A DNA stretch of 64,000 nt from Oscheius tipulae (taxonomy: Eukaryota; Nematoda; Chromadorea; Rhabditida; Rhabditidae), in assembly GCA_037178975.1 (NCBI GenBank), contig JASJZH010000002.1, forward strand, positions 124,001-188,000. The letters are read 5' to 3'. Below are positions 1 to 11,962 of the stretch, piece by piece. The translations under genes were made by a program, and so were the position numbers. The notes under the pieces are model-generated. The model had not been told where the DNA came from, ran no database searches, and saw only the letters and a list, made by a program, of their open reading frames with translations. Position 1 is the stretch's first letter. The number at the start of each line of letters is the position of its first letter.

Positions 1-80
1 GTTTTGTTCATTGAAAGACGAGCGCGGAGGGCACCGAATTAAAAAAGGGTAAACCGAGGAAATATGGGTGAGGCACTCGC

Positions 81-2806
81 TCATTCAACACTGAGATTCC
101 GAAAACGTCCTAAGGGCGGCGGGCGACGGTGAATAGTCATCGGTGTCCGTGCTGCTTGTTCGGTTGTCTGAAGAAGAACAGTTTTTGGGTTCGGAAACCT
201 CTCACTGACTCGGCTCAGCCAGTGTTCCAGAAGGAGCTGGAGGGTTGTGGCAGCCTGGGTCACATCCAGAGGTCGAAGACCGTCGCGCTGTGGCGGAACA
301 CCGCAACACATCAGCAGTGGAGCGAATATCTGTAAAAACTACTTGTACAGAGAGAGAGAGAGAGAGAGACAGAGCAAAACATAGGCAGAGAAACAGAGAG
401 AGACCTTACCACAGATAGTTTAACCACAGAGAGCCCATTGTGTGGGGCGGACTGAAGAACCATTACCAAATGATCAAGAACCATAAGTAGACAAGTCTAA
501 AAGCCATTCAGAACAGTCCCAAAAACGACACACTCTAGCGTTCTGTGGAAGACAGTCAAGCACCCTGAAGACCAGATCCCTTCCGGCTGTCATGTCGTTG
601 GGAGGAGCCACGGCGGCCACATCTCTCAACATCGCATGAATCTGCGGAGGGATCAGAGGCTCTGGTAGTTCCCTCAGGAAGTCCTTGATCAGACAGGCCA
701 GCACGTTAGTATCAGGCATGGCATCCGGAGAGAGTTCGGCTCCTAAAGGATTGACTTCCAGTTCTTCGCGGAGCAGTTGTTTCTTTTCCACGGCGCCGCA
801 TACTGAAAGGGGTGAGTCAGTTACTGTCTCGCTGTCTCTTTGTCTCCCTGTCTCTCTCTCTCTCTCTCTTCCTATCTCTCTGTCAACTTACAAACATAGA
901 TTCCATTGTAATCGACACCTCTTCTCTCAATCTCCTGTATCAGTCGAGTTAGAGCAATTGGCGTTTCGCGTCTTTCTCTGGCGATGAGTCGACCTAATGG
1001 TACAGCGAAGACACTGCAAGTGTAGTCATTTACAACTGTTTCTGTATCAAACGTACCCTTCCTTGGGAGCACAAGGCCTTCGGAAAACAGAAGACATGTC
1101 ATGAAAGCCCACACGGACATGAACCTGCCCTCTTGGCTCCAAGTTCAAGGAGAACATGTGATCGCCATTGAGTTGATCGACGATGAACTTGTCAAGAAGG
1201 CGCAGGGCTCCACGGAAGTGGAGTTTGTGTCTGAAACAGTCCCACTTATTCTATCGAAAAGGAGCGTTCTGACCTGAACTCTGGATGCCAGGAATAGATG
1301 TAAAATTGTAGCAGTTTGGCCTGGTAGACATCAATGTGGAATGTTTCCCTCCATCTGTAGCGTCCTTCTCTGTGCGCGTCTCTTGTCACTCCCGTACGAG
1401 CTCTGAAAGTTGACTGTACAGGCTGTCTCTATCTATCTCTGTCAGATTGTAACCTTTCCTCTTTAGAGTGCTTCATACGAATATGGACATTATCTCCATT
1501 CTTGAAAGGTTTTTTTTTTCAAGGAGCATCCACGAAAGACAGTAATCCAGACTCCAAAAAGTGAATTCGTGAGAGGTCAAACAAATTTTCGGCGCCGCCA
1601 TGCATCATCTTTGGCAGTGTCAAGCGGTGCGACCAGTGTCCGTGAGGTCAGAGGTTCGATCCCATACTTGAAAGATTTTTGTTTGTTTGATGCCCCTATC
1701 CGTTAAAAGCAGACTATATTCCCTACCTGTGCTGCTCGTCCACTTCCAGAACACAGTACATTTCTTCAGCTCGTTCCCGTTCCCTCTCTCCAAGTCGGAG
1801 ACCTTTCCCCTCCAGAATTTGCACAAAAAGTATCCCGGTGAGTGAATTTATTGCGAGTCGATCCACGTCAATTCCTGGTCCGGCTGGTCGCAGTGGTGTC
1901 CTTCGATTCATCAGAGGAGAGACATGGTACCTGTCCAAGACTTGTGCTTGCGGAGCCACGTGTCGAGGAGGTATTGGAGAGCCGACGAGAGACTGTAGTT
2001 GTGTCATTGAGGAAAATTTGAATGCATACCTGTGCCATTAGCGTTCTCCCAGGCAGGGATGAAGACCGCGGTCCCCTATACTCTCCATAGGTATGGGACC
2101 ACCTTGATGGTCGTGTTGGTGTACCGTCCGGTCCCGCCCAATACCTGAACATTATATATTTTCTGATACTCATGGACTCGTACCTGTATTCAGCTGCAGA
2201 AAAGATGTCGTTGACTGTCCGACCACTGCCTCCACTGTAGGGTCGGGCGTCTGAAATGACTGACTCTCTAGTTACAAAGCTATCCGTGTTGTACCTCTGT
2301 CTCTGTCTTTTTTCCCAGCACCCAGTTCTCCCAGAAAACCCAATTGGTTGGCAATTACGAGGCGCCCCCCTTCCACCTTCTTCTGGCTCAACTGACCCCA
2401 TAAAAAAGGTAGGGTCGTTAATGAATTTGTTTCGACCAAACAGATAAACTTACATGACTGTTGACTTCGTGACCCCATTGCAGGAGAACCTCCGTGCTCG
2501 GGAGCCGAAAATGTCCCTTCGTCGTCGTAGACGTCAGAAAGAAGCGCATCGGTCCGCCATTTCACGTTCCGAGGACCTGGAGAAACTTTGAATGAAAATC
2601 GACCACTTCAATTTTGTGCAGATTTCCACCCAATTTCCCGTCAAAACCAACCTGAAATGGCTCTCCGCCTCGGCAACGAGTTGCTCTTGTGATCTCTCAA
2701 TGGGCGAGGCAGTACAGGCGAACAGAGAGATCTCGACAGAAGTGGATCCGAGGGTCCAGCTGTTGTAGTTGATCTCGGCATGGTGAATGTTGAGGGCTAA
2801 ACGGCG

Positions 2807-2852
<46 letters not shown>

Positions 2853-4458
2853 GGGTATAGGGACAGGGAGACAGTGTGACATGCAAAGGAATGCTTACCG
2901 GTGCAGAATTGAAGCTCTCCGTCCTCCTGACCTGACTTGAACCAGCAGAGACGATTTTGGGAGGTGGAACTCGTGCTGTCCTTGCCACAGTATCCATACT
3001 CGTCTCGTGGATCTCTGGTCCATAGCCATTGACCAAACTTCGGGTCTGAGCTGTTGGATAGACCCTCGGCTGCTGAGTTGTGCTTGGGCCGGGGTTACGC
3101 TGGATTGTAGCGTGACGGGACATAGTTTCCTGAAAAAAAACGAATAGTTTGGGGACCAAAAAGAGTTTGGAGAGAGAGAGAGATAGGTGCTCTAAAGACT
3201 TTGGGAGGTTTCGCACCTGTCACATAGCGGGTCTCCTAATGCGCTCTAATGGCTTGGAAACAAGGGGTGGGGAGTAGAGAGTAGGGAACGAGAAGTACTA
3301 TTAAGAGATTTGGTTTTGGTTGAGACAGGGACATGTAGACAGTAAGTGACAGAGAAACAGACAGAAAGACAGTGAGACAGTACCTGCCGAGCCTTCTTTC
3401 CCAGCCAAGTATTGGCAGTATTGGTTGGCTGTGCTAAAATATTTCCACCGTCATCTTTCCTCTCCTCAACCCGATGAAACACTACCACTGGTCTCTCTGT
3501 CGGTGGTCTGGAGCTCGAAGACATTTCCCGACGATTTTTGTTGAACCTGTATGGATAAGGTAAATGAAAATAACAGGAATATACTTACTGTAGCCTCAGG
3601 ACAAGTCGTCTGGGAATGGAAAGAATTAGTACGACGTCATCGATGGCCATTTTGCTAACTTCAACATTATTCACAGCCAAAATCTCGTCTCCTGGACGGA
3701 TTACGTCGCCGTACCTGAAGTGAAGTGTTTTCTACTTTTACTTAATCTCCCTGACCCTGTCTCCTTGTCTCTACAACCTTTTCAACTGACCTCTCAAGTT
3801 CCGACCCTTCTCCGAACCGGCTTGCAAAGACACCGACGCCGCGGTCAATTCCATTGCCCTCCCTCAAATATAATCCCAACGATTGTCCAGGCTTCTTGAT
3901 GATCTCCACCATCTGCTGCACATAGATCTCTCCCGTCGTTGGGTCCCGAACGTCATTCCTGAAAGCCGCCTTGTTTTACAGGGAAGCAAGGGGTGAATTA
4001 CGCATGTAAAATTCGGGCACTGAGCCCCTGGAGACCAGCTGCCGTCAACGTCGAGGAACCATCTTCGACCGCCCTGCAATTAGACTGATTGATGGGATTG
4101 GAGAGGAATTTATGTGTGGTCCAGTAACTTTGATTTCTCGATTCTCCCATCACAACTCCCCCTACATGGACCACCCGTCTTGCCTAATTAAAAGTTCAGA
4201 GCGCTGCGAGCTCTCTGAGAGAGAGCCTCCTGGCCGGGTAATGGCTTTTCAGACTTGGCGCATATCTAATTTCGGTGCCTTGGCATCTTTCGGGAAAGTA
4301 GGACCACTCTCTGCCGTTGAAAGAGAGCGGAAATGACGGCTGATTAGAGATGAATAGGCTCTGAGAATCTTAGGGGAGTAGGATTTGGAAAAATCAAATG
4401 GTTAGAGAGAAGGATTACCTGAGTTTTCGGTAGACATCTTCGGAGAGCCGCCCGCCGC
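81..4458 (-). CDS. syd-1: SYD-1-like synapse protein: PDZ, C2 and RhoGAP-like domains
   Basis: At least twelve exons on the minus strand read, from the N end: a leader (4419-4458, 4002-4073), a PDZ domain (3791-3958 and 3589-3714; [14 protein letters not shown], then [15 protein letters not shown]), low-complexity linkers (3.5-2.0 kb), a C2 domain (about 2015-1730, 1400-1275, 1229-1055; [35 protein letters not shown]) and a RhoGAP domain (1017-893, 806-534, 497-430, 329-81; [33 protein letters not shown]). This domain order is that of SYD-1, which acts upstream in presynaptic assembly. The RhoGAP arginine-finger position reads GIYVLCG across the exon join at 893/806, so the catalytic Arg is Val. 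That fits the known view of worm SYD-1 as a RhoGAP-like scaffold without GAP chemistry. The stop is TGA at 81-83. The first coding exon was not found with certainty; coding may begin upstream of 4458. Confidence 0.9.
1606..1668 (+). repeat. tRNA-like fragment (B-box only)
   Basis: The sequence holds AGAGGTTCGATCCC, a good RNA polymerase III B-box/T-arm core, inside an intron of the syd-1 homologue. No acceptor stem closes around it, so it is a tRNA relic or SINE piece rather than a tRNA gene. Confidence 0.4.
2811..2849. repeat. (AT)n microsatellite
   Basis: Pure AT dinucleotide run of about 38 bp in a syd-1 intron, ending directly at the acceptor side of the next exon on the minus strand. 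Confidence 0.95.
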
Positions 4459-6419
4459 CTAGAATTTTAAACTGATCAGAGTTTTCACAGAGACAGAGAT
4501 AGATTCTACTGTCAATTTCTTTATGGTTTAGTTAGTTCCATCGTTGTACTCGTATAGTGGAATAACAAGTTCTTGTGATAACCGAAAAAAAAAGTAATCT
4601 CGCGGTTTGTCGAATAACATTCCTGTTATAAAGTGTAGTTTTACTACCCATACGAGCAGCTAATTAGCTGGTACCCGTTTTTCTGGATATTAGTATAGTT
4701 CACAGAGCAAGAACGCGAGACAAACATTTTTCCTTGTTTTGAGGTCTTCGAGAGCTACTGTAGTCAATGTTTAGACAGAGAGACTGAGAGGCATCGTGGC
4801 AGAGAGACAGAGAAAGACAGCGAGAGACAGGGAGACAGAAAGACAGAGAAACAGAGAGAGACAGAGAGAGAGAGAGAGAGAGTAAGACAGCGAGATTCTT
4901 TATAGTTTTTTTTTTTTCAAAACTTTCTTTTTGGAAATTGACTATCGGAACAATGGAAAAGCAAAAATAACCAGTGAATGGACAAACCTGGCGGCGGCTG
5001 GCTGTTCATACGCTGTTCTCTCAGACCGGCACAGAGCTCAGTGGCAGTCTGCAATAGTGGAAAATGTTTGGTGGTAGTGGAGGAAAAGGAAGAACGTTGT
5101 CGTCTACTTCTGGACTCTCTCTCACTCTCACTCTGTGGCCAGCCCCGTATTGATTCTAGTCCCCTTCAGGGGGAGAAGGACAAGAATCGACTCTCTCTCT
5201 CCTATAGGGACGCCTCCCCCCTTTAGCTCTAAAGCCGGGTAAGGGGGTAGGGGGATCGATTCCCTGGAGAACAGAGACCTCAGGGTTGAGGGTGGACCCC
5301 CATCCAATTAATCAATCATAATATGGGCTTGGGAGCTCCCCCATCTTGGCGAGAAGAGGAGGAAATTAGGTCTTTTCTTTTAGAAAAACTGTGGCTTCCT
5401 GAGGTTGTCATTTTTTTTTTGCCCCCGCCCCCGCCGATCTTTGCACAGATAGCTTAATTGGTTTGCTCTCCTCCGGCGAACAGACAAGACTCGGGTTCGG
5501 TTCCCGCGGAGGTATAATTGTTTTGCCTCTTCACAAAACGTTCGGCAACACCTTTAGGAGATTTTTTCATTATCGTTTGTGTCGGAATTATCACTTTTCT
5601 CATGTTCTCACATTCAAATTACGTGAGTTAAAACCAATGGATTACCGTACCTCTTCCGCCGAAGTTGATGCTCCCAGATTACAGCATATTTTTGAGAAGA
5701 TTCCGGAACACATCTTGGAGAAACCTGAAGTAGACTATAATTTGAATAAAGTCAAAATGGGATAGACTAGGGAAGATGCAAATGGGTCTGGATGAAAATG
5801 GAGAAGGGTCTCCTCTCTATATGGATACATGATGAATGCGAGAGAGACAGAGAGAGAGAGAGAGAGAGAACCTGGGTTACCAGTGGAAACGTCGACGTGG
5901 GTAAATGGCTGGTCATTAAGCCTGAGTAAGACATGGGAAGCTAGATCTCTGTGACTCTTACATCTCATCATCTGTCTGTCTCTCTACCTCCCTATCAACT
6001 TTCTGTCACTTCGTCTCTTTGTCTGTTTGCCTCTCTGCCTCCATATCAACTACAGTAACCCTTGAGAAAATCCTAGCTGTTTGCCTTATCTTTTTGCCCC
6101 GTTAGCTGTACTAATCTTCAGAAAAGGTACCAGCTAATTGGATTCGTGACATTCGGCTATCTACAAATTTGCGATTACGTTATTCAAGGCAGTTGAAGTT
6201 TAAAAAAACGTGTTATTCCAACATCCAAAGGTAATGGTTACTCTGAAAGGAGAAAGAGATAGGAAGTGGAGCAGTAATGGTGACTGAACTAAGATTGTCT
6301 GTTCCTCTCTTTCTGCTCCTCTGTCCTTCTGTCTCCCTGTCTTTCTGTCTTTCTATCTCCCTGTCTCTCTATCGGTAGTTAGAAAACCCTACAGTTCCCA
6401 TTGCCAGAAAAGTTCATCG
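4459..6419. other. Intergenic stretch without a supported gene
   Basis: About 2 kb between the syd-1 homologue and the next minus-strand gene. It holds GACAGAGAGAC-type simple repeats (4770-4885 and 5840-5870, with the pyrimidine version at 6290-6370) and a tRNA-like fragment at 5447-5516. Short frames here (4978-5226, 5463-5765) lack splice context, signal peptides or recognisable motifs. The first exon of the syd-1 homologue may be hidden in its left part. Confidence 0.5.
5447..5516 (+). repeat. tRNA-like / SINE-like fragment with A and B boxes
   Basis: TAGCTTAATTGGTTTGC resembles an A box/D-arm and CTCGGGTTCGGTTCCCG a B box/T-arm with a 4-bp stem, spaced as in a tRNA. The acceptor stem and anticodon arm do not fold. 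It resembles other B-box fragments in the window (10542, 20577, 41936), so a tRNA-derived SINE family is likely. Confidence 0.4.
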
Positions 6420-8654
6420 TTACAACAAAAAGAACAGTAACCCAAAAACTGTGTACCAAGTCCTGGCGGATGAGTCAGTCATAGGCTCTGGCTCTGTCGT
6501 CAAGATCTCCTTGACCGTCGAAGTGGCTATCACTGTTGCCTTCTCCACAGTTATGGGAGGTCGTCTCTGTATTTGCACTGGTCTTCTGGCTGGCTTGGGT
6601 TTCGGTAGTGGCATTGAAGGAGGCAATGGGCTTGAAGCTAAACATCCCGAAGTTTCCTGAAGGATTAGAGTCTTGTCAGTGTTTTCTTGGAAATTGAAGC
6701 CACGACCACAGTGGGCTCCAGTGGAGGCGAAGAAGAGACGACCACCCTGTGCTCGAAGAACCTGAAAGCTCATGTTTGATTCTTTTTGGTCGAGACATGA
6801 CTCACAAAGCAGCTGTGAGTGTCTCTTGCCCTGGTTGAGTAGATGAACAGTTGATCCTCGTCTCTCCAAGAAGCCACACATCCGTAGGTCCTACTGTCAT
6901 AGACCGTCCCCGTTTTACAGTCAAAAGCGGACACTTTCAGGGCATCCCCTCGTCCACAGTCCACGGAAATGTTGTAGCAGTCGCGACTCTTTAGTTCAGT
7001 GGGAGTACTGTACTGTCCTTTGATCCCGCAGCCTACTGGATTGGGTCTGTTCACCAGAGCAGCCGTCCAGGGAGCGGTAGAAAGTTCTCCCCTCTCTGAA
7101 CAGGTATTCTCATCGGACGATTCGGTAGGGGTGGTCGTCTTGAATTCAATCAGGTTGTCACTCCTGGCTCGGAACCAGAGACAATGGTAGCCGAGCTCTT
7201 CCCCGCTGAAAGGATCTAGGTTTTCCAAACAACTAGACAGAGAGACAAAGAGACAGGGAGGCAATTTCTCCTCTGAACCTACCATTTTGTCTTTGAATGG
7301 ACCAGAACCCTTTCGCCGTCCACGTGAACACACCGAGATATAACAGGCGCAGCTCCGGGTCCCTCGTACTTCAACAGATTTGAACTGACGGTCAATGAGT
7401 CATAAGATCCTCTCAACCATTCAGGAAAGACACACCCTGTTGATGTAGCTTCGACGGGTTCTGTAAATTGACACGTTTTCGGAAGGACTACTGTCTACCA
7501 GATTGAAACTGATACGTTTCGAAGGCGTTGATGGGAGACAGTCGTCCACAGAACGAATCGTTCGCCAGATGGAGCTTGTCCAACTCCGATCTCGCCTCGA
7601 ATGTTCCGCAACGATATTCTCCATTTTCTTCGTTGAGGAAGATAGCCAATTGACGACCATCGTTCTCCTTCCACGAGCCGATACATCGGAGACTCATGTC
7701 AAAGTCAGGAAAAGAGCAATTCTTAAAGCTTACACGGAGGAAGGAAGGGCTGTCGCAGTTCGACGCCTATAAAAGAAGATTTTTTAGAAGAAGACAGAGA
7801 CCCCCCACAAAAAAAAACTGTCAACAAACTCACAATGCTACCAGCTCCTACACCACAGTTCAAATCGCCGCCTCTTAGCTGGTAGCCAACATCGAACTTG
7901 CCACTGATTCCGCAGCTGGCTTCTTCGACTCGGTCAGATCCTAAAACTTGTTACATTGTACAAGAAAAAACTTACTGAAGAGCAGGTAGCCGTCAGCTGC
8001 CGTGACTCGGTTTCCATCAAAGCAAGTCAGTCGAGCTTCTTCGGCAGTATCATGACAGACATCTTCTGGAAGGGGTTTGGTCCGAGATCAAACAGTCTCT
8101 CTGCCACTCCATCTCTCTATTCCTCTGATCCTCTATTACTCAAGCCTCTCTGTCTTTGTCTCTCTAACACTTTGTCACTATTTCTAGTTCTTTCTGTCTC
8201 TCTGACTCGGGCACAATACCTTGTTGATGAGCCAGCTGCAAAACGTTTGCTGACTTGACTATCGGAGTTACACAGCGGAAACAGGGAGTGTTCCCAACCC
8301 TCCTAAACTTTCCATTGGAACAAGAAATACAAATCAGAACTGACCTCATGACGAAAATATAAGCGTCCGAACTTTTCTGATGGCATTCTCCGTACTCACT
8401 GATAGCTGTTGCTGATATTGTCACCTTCAATGTTTAGGGTATGAACACTGTTCTTGACTCACATCATCAAAGACCACAGGTTCTCGAAGCGAATTGTCAA
8501 AAACTATATTCTTCATCGCCGAGGACTGCTTCTTGTAGCTACCATGTAGGGACGGTTCCAAATGACAAGCGTTTATAAATTCTTAGTATTCGTGTTACTA
8601 ATATGCCTAATCAACTTTACCTATGAGGAAAAGGAACAAAAATATGGAAGACAT
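6420..8654 (-). CDS. Secreted or membrane-anchored protein of the DUF7042-7045 type
   Basis: Minus-strand gene of about nine exons. Start at 8654 with signal peptide MSSIFLFLFLI, then CHLEPSLHGSY and CFRCVTPIVKSANVLQLAHQ, followed by CIGSWKENDGRQLAIFLNEE and a second unit CVFPEWLRGSYDSL, YHCLWFRARSDNL, YGCVASWRDEDQLFIYS. These Cys-framed W.G.W / C.RC / C.GSWK blocks are those of the metazoan extracellular DUF7042/7043/7044/7045 family, whose molecular role is not known. The C end is Pro/Lys-rich and Thr/Glu-rich and finishes with a hydrophobic tail (TWYTVFGLLFFLL) right at the stop, as in a GPI signal or a tail anchor. Many cysteines suggest an extracellular disulphide-bonded protein. Family placement is by eye. 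Confidence 0.75.
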
Positions 8655-9141
8655 TCCTTTGGGAAGAAAATCGTTGCTTCGGAATAATACCAACTTGAGT
8701 AAGAAAGGAATAACTACCCGGAATAACTCGCGGCGAGGGTCATTCATCTCAATGGCCATACATGACCAGTACTTTGGGAGAGCAGGAAGCGAGTCAAGGA
8801 GGCACGATTCGGAGTGAAAGTATGAGTCAGGGTCATCCTGTCTGCCTGTCTCTCTGACTTCCGGTCTGCCTATCCATCTGTTTGCTTGTCTCTTTGAATC
8901 CCTGTCTCTCTGTCTACCTCTCTCCTTGTATGTCTCTCTCTCTCTGTTTCTTGGTCTTATGTTTCTGTCTCTATATCCCTGTCTCCCTGACAATCAGTCT
9001 GCTTGTCTCTCTACCTCTCAATCTCTCTGTATATTTGACTCCCTGCCTCTCGGTTTCCGCTTATCCTGACAAATCTTTATTTACATGAGATCAAAGATAT
9101 GACAAATTGAGCAAAACTGTTCCTCGGTTTCGTCTACTGTT
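8655..9141. other. Short intergenic, simple repeats
   Basis: Dominated by CTGTCTCTCTG-type pyrimidine repeats (8835-9060). A small open frame at 8623-8817 is the reverse side of the upstream region of the previous gene. It probably holds that gene's promoter and the 3' end of the next. Confidence 0.5.
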
Positions 9142-11019
9142 TTAATGGGAACCGTACTTCACATTTGGATAGAAAGCAGTGTTGTAGGTTCTATCGTGCA
9201 CAAAATCGTGAACACATTGAATAAAGCCCAAATCAAACGAGGGGTCCGCGTGAATAAAGAAGCTTTTAGATCGTCTCGCCTGCTTGATGTTCTCCATTCC
9301 CCAGATGCAGTTGTTGTCTTCGTCGAAATGTCCGGTCGGACATTTTCCTTCGAGTTCTGATGGCTGGAGGCAGTCGTCAAGGGTCGAGTTCATGACGAGT
9401 GGGTAAAAAACTTGAGCTGCTGCTCGAGAAAGAGCCAGGATTTCTTTCTTGCCGTGAAGCCAGTTGCAGACGTCGCGACGAAGAGATACTGGAAAGAGCT
9501 TGAAGATATCTAGCTCTGTATCTGTCTCTCTGTCTAGTCTATACCTTTCGCCTCCTCATGCTCCAAGTTGCTCGGATCTCCCAAAGCTATCGTGTTCTCC
9601 TCTGTCAAAATCTCATGACCAATCTTGGAAACCCCGCCAATTCTCCGCATCACATCCGAGTAGAAGTGAACAGACTGCAGTGGGACCTGGCTCTCCTGAC
9701 TGACAAACATGTGCCGCCAGTCAAAACCGCTCATTCGGTGGAAGCAGGAGGAATGGGCTCGGAAAATGTCTGTCACATTGCTTGTGTCAAATTTTCCGGG
9801 CGGGACGATAACATTGAGCATGCAGTCGCCAAGGAATCGAACCTGGAATTTTGTCATCAGCCCAAGCTCAAAGGGCAGTCACCAACCTTCCTCTCGAAGC
9901 TCTCTGACGCTGTCTCGGCTATGGGATAACAATAAAAATGGATTGGCGAGTAGAACATGTTGAAAATCTCTTCAAAGAAGGCGTAGTCCTGATATGATAC
10001 AAGGGTGACGTGGACTTCGAAAGTCTACCTGACTGACAATTCGGATGTAGTAGACGGGGTGGTGAACTTCCATAGTGTCTGGAACTTCCCCGGGAAAGTA
10101 CCATCGCTTCTTGATGCCCCAGCATTTTGCGGCTGTCATCCTCTCGGTACTGTTCTCTCTCTCGTGAATGACTGTACGGTTTTTGAGGTAGTCTGCGAGA
10201 TGATGGGGGTCATCCATTTCGGAACAGTTGACTTGCAGATGGGGACGAGCAGCAATGAATAGATGGAGGCTGAAAGACAATATCTCTCTCTGGCTTACTT
10301 TTTCTAGGTCCTCGGTAGCCTCTTATCCTGAAGACCACGCTTACTTGTAAAAAAAAAGTCTATAGAGCTTTTCAAAAATAGCCGATCACTGCTTTCACAT
10401 GTTCCTGAGAAAAGTTCGTGGCATATTCAATTTCTTTTTGAAGCTCTTTCGATGATGAGTGAACTTTCGTGGTCACGTCATACCTTCAGAATGATTTAGA
10501 ATTTTAGGTGCAGAGATGATACGGGTGGGATGATCGGTTGCAACGGCTTAGTGGTTAACATCATTGCGCACGCCGCCGAGGGTTCCTGGTTCGGATTCAG
10601 CCGTACAAAAAGGCTTCTAGGGAGGCCTGGCTATTGTTCTACCAGTCTTTTACGAGCTTTTGGGCTTGTATATGCATAGGTCGTCACTAAACCCAAAGGA
10701 AAAACATGGAAGTTATCGATATGTTTCTGTCAGTCTCTTTGTCACTATATTTCACTGTCTGATCCGATTTCATTTCACCCAAACAACACAACCATTTTTC
10801 TCTGCGCAAACAAAAATTTTTCTCTGTATAGTTAGACCAAGAGGCCAACCGATCACGCCTGCGCATGATGACGTCTGAACAGCGGACCGGCTTTTGTCAC
10901 TAGAGAAAATGCGAAACCTACCTCCAGGAGACATAACTGAACCAGGCCACAAAGACTACCAGTAAAATTATTAGAGGAATAACTCGAAGTGTCCAGAGGG
11001 CTCGACTTTTGGCTCCCAT
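9142..11019 (-). CDS. Type II membrane protein, possibly a Golgi enzyme (family not recognised)
   Basis: Start ATG at 11017-11019. The first exon encodes MGAKSRALWTLRVIPLIIL followed by a continuous hydrophobic helix and then SYVSWR: a short basic cytoplasmic tail and one uncleaved signal anchor. After a 0.55-kb intron come exons with VVFRIRGYRGPRK, HLFIAARPHLQVNCSEMDDP, CWGIKKRWYFPGEVPDTMEV, FMTKFQVRFLGDCMLN-like sequence, FDWRHMFVSQESQVPLQ and KSFFIHADPSFDLGFIQCV; the stop TAA is at 9142-9144. N-glycosylation sequons and the type II topology fit a luminal Golgi glycosyltransferase or sulfotransferase, but I see no DxD or sulfonate-binding motif I can defend, so no function is given. The large first intron carries dispersed repeats. 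Confidence 0.6.
10386..10540 (+). repeat. Diverged third copy of the 290-bp dispersed repeat
   Basis: Shares TTCCTGAGAAAAGTTCG, TTTTTGAAGCTCTTTCGATG and ACCTTCAGAATGATTTAGAA with the near-identical pair at 40544-40836 and 45967-46257. A further downstream block at 10615-10690 (TTGTTCTACCAGTCTTTTACG) matches 40905-40970, so the element is longer than the shared 290 bp. Confidence 0.7.
10542..10612 (+). repeat. tRNA-like fragment
   Basis: GGCTTAGTGGTTAACATCA (A-box-like) and CCTGGTTCGGATTCAG (B-box-like) are about 35 bp apart. No full cloverleaf forms. It lies directly downstream of the dispersed repeat copy at 10386-10540 and may be part of the same composite element. Confidence 0.35.
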
Positions 11020-11962
11020 CTTCTAGGAGAGGACTGTTTCCCAGACCTTTTTCGGGTAGCAAGGATGGGGCAGAGACGAAGAGGGAGACGACCTAAACAA
11101 GTTTTGTTCGGGGCTAGGAAAGCAGAGAAGGAAGTGTGTGTCTACTATGTGTTTATATGGAGTAGATGAGGTAGTGTGATTAGAGCGACTGAAAGACAGT
11201 GAAACAGATTCTTCAAAACAAATGGTAGTCCCTAGTGACCTTTCTGCTGCTCTCAAATGATTTTTGCTGTTTTCGTCCAAGAAAATGACGCGAGCGACAG
11301 CGATCGTGAGTGAGAACTGAACCGTTACGCTCGGTGGGCAGGCAGCCGCCTTCTTTCTCGTGAAGGCGACCAGTACAAATTATCGGTTGCTTTGCACAGC
11401 CCGAACACTGGTCACAATTGACCTTGAAAAGGATTTGGTGCCCAAAACTGTCTGAGGCTCTTAGGGTCAAGGGTCAGAGGAGCATTCAAGTCAAACAAAT
11501 CTATGCGTCCCCATGGAAAAATTGCTCCAGAAGAAATCAAGAAGACCATGAGGGGGTGTGACGTCGGTTCGGCTGACAGTCGTCGTGTTGTTGTGAAAAG
11601 ATGTTACACACGGGTCCTTGTTTGGATGGAAATGTTCTGTTGTTCCCCAGCCTCACTCTTTCTTCTTGATCGAATTCGGTTGTTTTTCGGTCTGGTTTTT
11701 TGGACAGAGTACCTCTGATAGCCATGTCACTGATTCTCACCTTCAAGAACGGTAGAGGGTTTCGCTATTTAGACTGAAATAGGGTGAAATCAGGCCGACG
11801 CAGCTTGGGCCAGAAAAACTGGGCCCCGATCACGACCATTGTTTTTTTTTCAACTTTTTAACAGTTAAAAACAGCACATTCCTTGTTCACACCCGTATCG
11901 CTTCGACGACGGAAATCACATAGACATATACAAAATGTACAGACATAGGTATCGATACACAT
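11020..11962. other. Intergenic, no supported gene
   Basis: Separates two minus-strand genes; contains the presumed promoter of the type II protein gene (left) and the 3' region of the Patched-related gene (right). Small open frames on both strands (11213-11470, 11503-11718) lack any supporting signal. Confidence 0.5.
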
